Shown here: piece after piece, positions 56,193-64,000 of the stretch
How positions within the stretch are numbered: the first letter of the stretch is position 1
How the letters are laid out: each line of letters opens with the position of its first letter
Assembly (NCBI RefSeq): GCF_040939455.1
Contig: NC_134110.1
Coordinates: 628,001-692,000 of the forward strand
Origin: Microcebus murinus
Lineage: Eukaryota > Chordata > Mammalia > Primates > Cheirogaleidae
Direction of reading: 5' to 3'
Length of the DNA stretch: 64,000 nucleotides
Made by a program: the position numbers and the translations under genes
Notes under the pieces: model-generated
The model's database searches: none
What the model was told of the DNA's origin: nothing
What the model saw: the letters and a program-made list of their open reading frames with translations, nothing else

Positions 56193-57296
56193 TTAACCAC
56201 TTTGGTACCAGTGTTGACTGTAGTTGACAGCCACAGACAAACGCGCACAGCCCAGCATCGACTGTAGTTGACAGCCACAGATGAACATGCACAGCCCAGC
56301 GTCGACTGTAGTTGACAGCCACAGATGAACATGCACAGCCCAGCGTTGACTGTAGTTGACAGCCACAGATGAACACGCACAGCCCAGTGTCGACTGTAGT
56401 TGACAGCCACAGATGAACATGCACAGCCCAGTGTCGACTGTAGTTGACAGCCACAGATGAACATGCACAGCCCAGCATTGACTGTAGTCGACAGCCACAG
56501 ATGAACGCGCACAGCCCAGTGTCGACTGTAGTTGACAGCCACAGATGAACATGCACAGCCCAGTGTCGACTGTAGTTGACAGCCACAGATGAACATGCAC
56601 AGCCCAGCATTGACTGTAGTTGACAGCCACAGATGAACGCGCACAGCCCAGTGTCGACTGTAGTTGACAGCCACAGATGAACATGCACAGCCCAGCATCG
56701 ACTGTAGTTGACAGCCACAGATGAACATGCACAGCCCAGCATCGACTGTAGTTGACAGCCACAGATGAACATGCACAGCCCAGCATTGACTGTAGTCGAC
56801 AGCCACAGATGAACATGCACAGCCCAGCATCGACTGTAGTTGACAGCCACAGATGAATGTGTACAGCCCAGGGTTGACTGTAGTCGACAGCCACAGATGA
56901 ATGTGCACAGCCCAGCGTCGACTGTAGTTGACAGCCACAGATGAACGTGCACAGCCCAGTGTCGACTGTAGTCGACAGCCACAGATGAACGCAGGCGTCT
57001 ACTTTAGCCAACAGCCGTGATGTGACTTTTCTAATTTTTCATTTATCAAAATAAAATTGTGAACATTTAAAAATAATGTCATGAAAACATACATGTTTAC
57101 GTTACCTATTCTGATATACATGACAAGCAAAGCTGCCTGTAAAGTAGAACAAGCTTCCAGTGCTCTCAAGCTTTCCTCGTCACACGAGAGCAAGACGGAC
57201 GCGTCGTCAATGCGCAGCACAGACCGCCGTGTGGACTGTGGGTGCCGGCTGTGGGCGAGGTGTCGCGGCCGATGGGCGCCGTCCCAAACTGGTAAA
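56193..57296 (+). mobile_element. TTAA-flanked minisatellite transposon, copy F
   Basis: 1,104-bp copy beginning TTAACCACTTTGGTACCAGT. The right end GTCCCAAACTGGTAAAA has a decayed TTAA. It holds eighteen 44-bp units between 56214 and 57000, the most regular array of the family: CCACAG recurs every 44 bp from 56231 to 56979. Units differ mainly at CATC/CGTC/TGTC and at the T or C in GTAGTYGAC. All three reverse frames are open for 270-299 codons because the 44-bp unit lacks stops in that direction. I consider this non-coding. Confidence 0.9.
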
Positions 57297-58276
57297 AGAC
57301 CCTCTAACGGTGCCCCACTGCAGTCCCATGTCCTAGCAGCCAACCTGGAGTTTATAGATGGGACTCGTGGACCCCAAAGAGTCTCAGGAAATCCATCAAA
57401 GTCTGCATCCGCCTGGCCAGGGACGCTTGCTAACTTGTTATTTATTGCTTCACCTTCTGACCGAAACAAGCCCACCTCTCCGCCTCCCAGAGCCGCTGTG
57501 AGTGATTACCCAGCGTCTGCCGAGGGGCTGACACGGCTGAAGGGCTCTCTGGCCGCCACGAGCAGGTGAAAGCCCATAAATCCCATTCCCGCGACCCCGT
57601 CCGTCCTGTCTTCTCCCTGCCCGTCCTCTCACCATCATTTATTTCTAACCAGAAAACAAGTCACCTCCACTCAGAGGATTTTTTTTAAAGATCTCACAGC
57701 AAACGTGACCGGGAGAGATCGGGTTTGGGCTGCGAAAACGTATCTGCTGCCAGGAAACCGGGCCCCAGGCCGCTGAGGCCCCCGCTGTTTCCACTCACCT
57801 TGACTGCTGCTCCCTGCTGCTTGCGTTCCATCCAGGCGTTTAAGAGCAAACTGATGACGTTCCTGCCCTCCAGAGCTTTGCACGGGGTTGCAGCCGGCCC
57901 CTTGAGCCAAAGGGGAGGCAAAAAGACAAAGAATCGATAAATGCGATGAGAAGCTAGAACTAGCTAGCACTAGTATGCTAGAACAAGCTAGAACTCATAC
58001 GCCGGGCCGCGTGGGGGCTCTTGCGTTATCAGCACCTGCACCTCCTCACCTGCCGTCCGCTTCACCTGGCCCACGGTGGGCACTTGCGAGAACAGCTTTA
58101 TGGTCAACGCGTCTCGGTTCGTGTTGACGTGGAGGCGGCTCCGATAAATCACTGTTCACAAGCGGAATCTGCATCAGACGAGGCCACAGTCACAACTAAT
58201 CTTTACCTGGCGCTGATACATTCCGAAATCATCACGATTTTTTTGTGTTTAGTGTTTCCATGAGTTTAAAAACCGA
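57297..58276. other. Intergenic, no recognised gene
   Basis: Unique DNA between a TTAA element and an Alu. CTAGAACTAGCTAGCACTAG near 57952 is a short palindromic run. No gene recognised. Confidence 0.4.
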
Positions 58277-58606
58277 GGCTGGGCACTATGGCTCACGCCT
58301 GTCATCCCAACACTCTGGGAGGTGAAGGCGGGAGGATCGCTCAAGGTCAGGAGTTCGAAACCAGCCTGAGCAAGAGCGAGACCCCCGTATCTACCAAAAA
58401 TAGGAAGAAATTAATTGGACAACTAAAATATATAGGAAAAAGTTAGCCGGGCATGGTGGCGCATGCCTGTAGTCCCAGCTACTCAGGAGGCTGAGGCAGG
58501 AGGATTGCTTGAGCCCAGGAGTTGGAGGTTGCTGTGAGCGAGGCTGACGCCACAGCACGCAAGCCTGGGCAACAGAGTGAGACTCTGACTTGGAGGAAAA
58601 AAAAAA
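58277..58606 (+). mobile_element. Lemur-type dimeric Alu
   Basis: Starts GGCTGGGCACTATGGCTCAC, with linker AGGAAGAAATTAATTGGACA and poly-A near 58597. More diverged than the other Alus here. Confidence 0.92.
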
Positions 58607-59206
58607 CTCTGCCCCTGGCCTCCTTCCCAATAACCCCCATGAACCGTAAACCCATAAAGCTGGTTAGTTCCCAGGCAGGCCCTGAGCAGGAGCAAGGAAG
58701 CCCAGGGAAGAAGGCAAAGCCTTGGATGCCAGGAGAGAGTCTCGATTTTGTCCTGAAGTCCCCGAGCAGCCACCAGAGTGTCCTGAACACGACAGGGAAG
58801 TGACTGCGTCTGCGATAAACTAACGTCATACCGAGAACCACACGGAGGAAGAGCGGAGTGGAGGAGCGGGGCCCAGGGACACTAGCTTCGAAGGAGGTCG
58901 GTGGCCGTGGTTGGGAGCCTGGCAGGAGTTCAGGGGGCTGGAGCTGGGGACCCGAGGGGCTGACAAGGACACCGTCCAGGCAGACGACCAAGGCGGGGGT
59001 TGAGCAGCAGGAAGGAAGCCGGGAGGCCTGGCGAGCACTGGCAATGTGAGGGGACCCAGGGCGACCGATTTGTATGTGAGAACAACCCAAATTGAAACTT
59101 CGCCATCTCCCACAGTGTAAAATCAAACTTCTGCTTTGAGTCAAGAGCAGATCGTAAATGCGGTCACCTGCGGCCGGAAGCGCAGGTGGAGGAAGCAAAC
59201 TGCAGG
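58607..59206. other. Intergenic, no recognised gene
   Basis: Unique DNA. The 239-codon reverse frame across it ends inside the Alu and has no recognised domain. Confidence 0.4.
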
Positions 59207-59208
59207 TA

Positions 59209-59952
<744 letters not shown>

Positions 59953-59954
59953 TA

Positions 59955-60580
59955 CCTGGGCCCTGTCCCTGCTGAGTCAGACTCACTTGGGCCTGGGAAA
60001 CGGCGTTCTCTGAGCTCTGCAGGTGGTTCTCGTACTTGGGCGTCTTTGGAGCTGCCGGTCCACGCTGAGTCCTGTGCCATCCCCTGAGCGGTTGTCACCG
60101 GCTCAGGGCAACTCCCGGCAGTGTAGACCTCGTCAGACAGCAGGGAAGCGCGGCCACCGCACGGTCCGGGGACAGGCGCTCTCTCAAACCCTCCGGCCCG
60201 TGCGAACTGGAGGGAGGTGGGTGGCCCCGGTCTCTGCTGGCCGCCAGCCCCTGAGGCTGGTGTGGAAAGACAGGGAGGGACAGAGAAGCTGTGTTCTTGG
60301 TGACACCCCTGAACCCTCCCACCCAGGGGCCCGTCCCACGCCAGACTTCTCAGCATGCGAGTGATCGAAGCCTTCCTTGCCCAAACCCCCGCGCGTCGAG
60401 TTCTCTGCTGCGGCTGACAGCATTCCGAGTGAGGCGGCTCCCGGCTGCTGCAGCCTCGGACATTAGGACGTGCACCTGAGCAGCCGGCGGGCGCCCCACC
60501 GCGGAGACAGCCAGCGCCACCGAGGGTCCCCGGGCCAGGCACGGTGCCGCGTGGTCTGAGGATTTCGGTCCCTCCCCAGG
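59955..60580. other. Intergenic, no recognised gene
   Basis: GC-rich unique DNA. A 241-codon reverse frame begins here but runs into T5 and the nested Alu and shows no domain. Confidence 0.4.
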
Positions 60581-60665
60581 TCCACACTTATAGGGAGTCC
60601 CCATCCACAAACGAGGAAACTGAGGGAGAGAGGTTTTACGTGAATGCCCCAAAGCCAGGACTTGC
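60581..60665 (-). mobile_element. MIR fragment, reverse
   Basis: Contains AACGAGGAAACTGAGGGAGA followed by GAGGTTTTACGTGAATGCCC, the reverse of the MIR core. Confidence 0.6.
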
Positions 60666-60789
60666 CTCCAAGGGATCCGACGCTGCCGGCACTTACCCGG
60701 TTAGCCGCCGAGCGGAACGGCTGCCGAGCTGTCCACGGAGCCCAGCGGGGCTCGGGCGGCCCCTTCTCCGGCGGGAAGGCAGGCCTGAG

Positions 60790-61423
60790 TGAGAATGGCC
60801 TTTATCAAAAAGTCCCCAAAAGATAAACGCTGGCGTGGTTGTGGAGAGAGAGGAACACTCCCACACTGCTGGTGGGACTGCAAACTGGTTCAGCCTCTGT
60901 GGAAAGCAATATGGAGATACCTCAAAGCGATACAAATGGATCTACCATTTGATCCAGCAATCCCACTACTGGGCATCTACCCAAAAGATCCAATGACACT
61001 CTACAAAAAGGACACCTGCACTCGAACGTTTATAGCAGCACAGTTCACAATCACAAAGGTGTGGAAACAATTGATGGGCAACCAGGTGCCCATCAATTCA
61101 TGAATGGATTAATACAATGTGGCATATGTACACCATGGAGTACTATTCAGCTCTAAGAAACAACGGTGATCTCGCACCTCTTGTGTTTTCCTGGCTGGAG
61201 CTGGAGCCCATTCTACTGGGTGAAGTGTCCCAAGCATGGAACAACAAGCACCACGTGCACTCACCAGCAGATTGGTGTTAATGGATCAGCACCTGAGTGG
61301 ACATACAGGAAAAACATTTATCGGACGTCGGGCAGGTGGGAGGGGGAATGGGCAATATACGTAAACTTAACATTTGTACCCCCATAACATGCTGAAATTA
61401 AAAAAAAAAGAAAGAAAGAAAGA
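60790..61423 (+). mobile_element. Lemur L1 3' end, 5'-truncated
   Basis: 634-bp insertion ending ACATTTGTACCCCCATAACA and an A/AAAG tail. TSD AAGGCAGGCCTGAG (60776-60789) and AAGGTTGGCCTGAG (61424-61437), 12 of 14 matching. The 104-codon frame from 60789 is the ORF2 end, broken by an internal duplication near 61080. Confidence 0.92.
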
Positions 61424-61437
61424 AAGGTTGGCCTGAG

Positions 61438-62857
61438 CTCGGCCAGTGGGATCTGTCTCTCTCCGGACGGTCTGCTGACCGCCACGCACCAGGTGCTGGC
61501 CCGGTCAAGACAGCAACCGAGGGAGGAGACTCCAGCCACCTTCTGGGACACGTCAGCGGGGCTGGGGGCCCCAGTGAGAAGGGGGACTCACAGTCAGTCC
61601 CGGGGAACTTGAGGAGGAAGGGACCCCGGGACGGGGCACCGGTGACCTTTTCTCTCCAGACCCTCGTCCTGTGCAAATGGCGAGCCGGTGACTCAGTGGC
61701 CCCGGCTGCAATTCGGGGCCCATCTGTGGGCTTCACACCCGTGCACCTCCGTGGCATCCCTGCTCCCAAAGGGAAGGGTCCACCGAGACCTGAGGGTGCG
61801 ACCAGCCGATGCGAGCGAGGACAGCCGACATTGGAAGGGACCTGCCACGTTCTGCGAGTGACAAGCGGGCGAGTCGCCCGGTGACTGCCACGGCAGGTCT
61901 GGGGGGGTTGGGGGAGGGGCAGCCGGAGTCTCGGGGAAAGGACTGAGCCCCCCGCGGAGGGGCGGCTGCTGGGAACCGAGCGAGAACGGATCGGAACAGA
62001 ACTGCTTGGAGCGAAAAGGAAAGAAGTTCAGATGCCTCCAGGGAAGAGGGTTGGGGAGGACAGAGCCCCCAGTGTCATGGCCCGATTGTGGGACAGGGGA
62101 TGGACACGGAAAGACAGACAAAAAAAGAAAAACACACACACACACAGACACAAAAGAGGGTACAAGACTGCAGCGCTTAAAGCACCAGTCGTTTTATTTT
62201 TGTACTGTTCAATTTGGCAGGCGTCCCGCGGCTGGTTTCCCGGCTACTTTCTGGTACGTGACTCCCCACGGCACCAAACAGCACCTGCGCCTCCAGACGC
62301 AGCACAAGAGATGCCCTTCCACGCCTGGTACCGTTTGCGGACAACAAGACGCCTGGCGTGCTTGCATAGCACAAGAGAGGAAGACGTCTGCATTCTACCC
62401 TCTACTGTCTGGTACCGCGTGTGAAGCCACAGGTGCTTGGCCGTCTGCCCCGAGGGACAGTTCTCTCTGCTGGTCAACAAGTCACGCCCTGCTAATCGTG
62501 GGAAGGAGCAATGGGCTCCCGCTCTGCTGACTTGGGGTCTCGGCCCGTCTGAGCCAGGGACGGCTCCCTCACCCCAGCGTGCAGGGAGAGCTCAAGGCGA
62601 GAGAAACCAGTAACGTGACTCACCATGTTAACAGAGCTAATAAGGAGAATCACGTTATCTCCATAGATAGTGAAAAGAAAACTCAATGCCCAGTCAACAA
62701 AATACAAATTGAGGGCCATTTACTGAAGGCTGCAGAATGCACACACTGCAGCCCCAAACAGGCATCTGACTTAGTGGGAAGTCACCAGCGGAGATTCTTA
62801 ATCCACGTACTGGACAGGTGAAAAAAAATCACATCTCTATTTTCGATGACGTCCAAT
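61438..62857. other. Intergenic, no recognised gene
   Basis: Unique DNA with a short (CA)n near 62133. Near 62190-62210 the reverse strand contains AATAAAACGACTGG, which could be a poly-A signal of an LTR or a transcript, but no body can be defined. Confidence 0.35.
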
Positions 62858-62876
62858 AGAAATTTGGCTTTTACAG

Positions 62877-63201
62877 GCTGGGTGTGGTGGCTCACGCCTG
62901 TAATCCTGGCACTCTGGGAGGCCGAGACAGGAGGATCACTCGAGGTCAGGAGTTCGAAACCAGCCTGAGCAAGAGCGAGACCCCATCTCTACTATAAATA
63001 GAAAGAAATTAATTGGCCAACTAAAAATATATAGAAAAAATTAGCCGGGCATGGTGGGGCATGCCTGTAGTCCCAGCTACTCCGGAGGCTGAGGCAGGAG
63101 GATCGCTTGAACCCAGGAGTTTGAGGTTGCTGTGAGCTAGGCTGACGCCACGGCACTCACTCTAGCCCTGGCAACAGAGTGAGACTCTGTCTCAAAAAAA
63201 A
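62877..63201 (+). mobile_element. Lemur-type dimeric Alu
   Basis: Starts GGCTGGGTGTGGTGGCTCAC, has the linker TAAATAGAAAGAAATTAATT, and shows a perfect 15-bp TSD AGAAATTTGGCTTTT (62858-62872 and 63202-63216). Confidence 0.96.
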
Positions 63202-63216
63202 AGAAATTTGGCTTTT

Positions 63217-64000
63217 CCTTCAACCATGAATAAGCCACAGTGGTAGTAGCAGAATTACCTCGGGCTTTCTCACTGATAGAAGTCACAAATATCTTCATAC
63301 CACCCTACAGTTGCTGCAAGTTTTTCAAAATTGTTTGCGCCTCTCGTTGCTTTGACACCGTGGTATTTATTGGACCTTCCACTACATCGTGTTATTTAAC
63401 CGACGTAATGCTGTTTCAGTGATTATTTCACTGCTTGGTTTTCCTGAATACACAATACACAACGCTACATATTTTATTTTATGCATTTAGAATCCCAGCT
63501 CAACAGGGGGTCCATATGCTTCACCTGCCTGCCCAAGGGGCACACAGGGAAGGGTGCTGGACTGCCGCCCGCCGGCATTTATCCCTTTGACAGCAAAGTC
63601 GGGGACAGACAGGGACGTCCCCCTATCTCTCTCGGCGCAAACTGTGCTCAGGCCAGACTCCGGCGAGTCTGTGAGCGAGACACACGGAGCCTGTCGCCAC
63701 CTACTATGCCCGTCTCACTGCACATGGGCACGCTCCACCCCAGCTCCTTGCTGCGTGAGGGCAAGGCCAGGAAGACGACGAACGAGGGAGGGAAAAACGG
63801 ATCCACAGCGCAACGCAACCCTCCGCCCCCGACATCTGCAAACCTGCAGGCTCCCACCTGGGGTCGCGCCCAGTGCAGGCCAGGCCTCGCAGGGGCGGCA
63901 ACGGGACGGGGGGTGAGGCCTCGTCCCGGGCCGCTGCCCAGCGTGCCCGTGGGCCAGGCGTGGGCGCAGCCAAGAGGAGCTGACGCTGCCCTCATGCCCT
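63217..64000. other. Intergenic, no recognised gene
   Basis: Unique DNA turning GC-rich after 63530. Overlapping frames on both strands, no domain, cut by the window end. Confidence 0.4.

Noticed and set aside
56214..57000. CRISPR-like array of regular direct repeats
   Set aside because: The repeats are contiguous with no unique spacers, there are no cas genes, and the context is a primate genome with Alus.
56039..57011. Three overlapping ~270-300-codon frames with 44-residue repeats
   Set aside because: They arise because the 44-bp unit has no stops in reverse. No start context or conservation of one frame over the others is seen.
62170..62250. Possible LTR or gene 3' end (AATAAAACGACTGG on the reverse strand)
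   Set aside because: No second boundary, TSD or homologous copy in the window. A single poly-A-like hexamer is not enough.

Overview
The window looks like nuclear DNA of a strepsirrhine primate, most likely a Malagasy lemur. The evidence is the interspersed repeats: seven near-full-length 7SL-derived dimeric Alus and one right-monomer Alu. The longer ones carry the non-human linker TAAATAGAAAGAAATTAATT before the right arm. There are also several 5'-truncated young L1 3' ends with clean target-site duplications (TSDs), and ancient mammalian MIR, L1M and Tigger relics. I found no host protein-coding gene, tRNA, rRNA or snRNA that I can support. The long open frames lie in tandem repeats or transposon relics.

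Layout. 1-5 kb: two TTAA-flanked elements head to head, a solo ERV LTR, an Alu, a third TTAA element and a 33-bp GC-rich minisatellite. 6.5-14.3 kb: a solo LTR followed by CT/CA microsatellites, a 2.4-kb G-rich 19-bp array and a 1.6-kb GT-rich array. 15-17.4 kb: an old L1 broken by two TIR DNA transposons. 17.4-21 kb: GC-rich unique DNA with a 35-bp AT-rich array. 21.3-24.2 kb: a fourth TTAA element, then an ERV LTR whose U3 holds a 1.3-kb VNTR. 26.5-28.8 kb: a second solo LTR and a fifth TTAA element. 29-50 kb: AT-rich, gene-free DNA made largely of L1 of several ages, MIRs, Alus, a Tigger transposase pseudogene and ERV LTRs in both orientations. 50-64 kb: mostly unique DNA with LTRs, TIR elements, Alus, a sixth TTAA element and a young L1 fragment.

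The most notable system is the TTAA-flanked family: six copies (A-F) with about 16-bp terminal inverted repeats. Each carries a 44-bp minisatellite just inside its left end, expanded to very different lengths (1 to about 19 units). TTAA flanks plus inverted termini point to a non-autonomous piggyBac-like element. From memory, piggyBac-type elements with recent activity have been described in mouse lemur. I could not test whether this family corresponds to them.

The other multi-copy families are three solo LTRs of about 690 bp, two solo LTRs of about 355 bp with perfect 5-bp TSDs, an inverted pair of class-I-like LTRs, and five copies of a TIR element in two subfamilies, one of which retains the tail of a transposase frame. 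Tandem arrays of unrelated sequence are dense in the first 24 kb. With the high GC, this would fit a subtelomeric or otherwise recombination-prone location, which is inference only.
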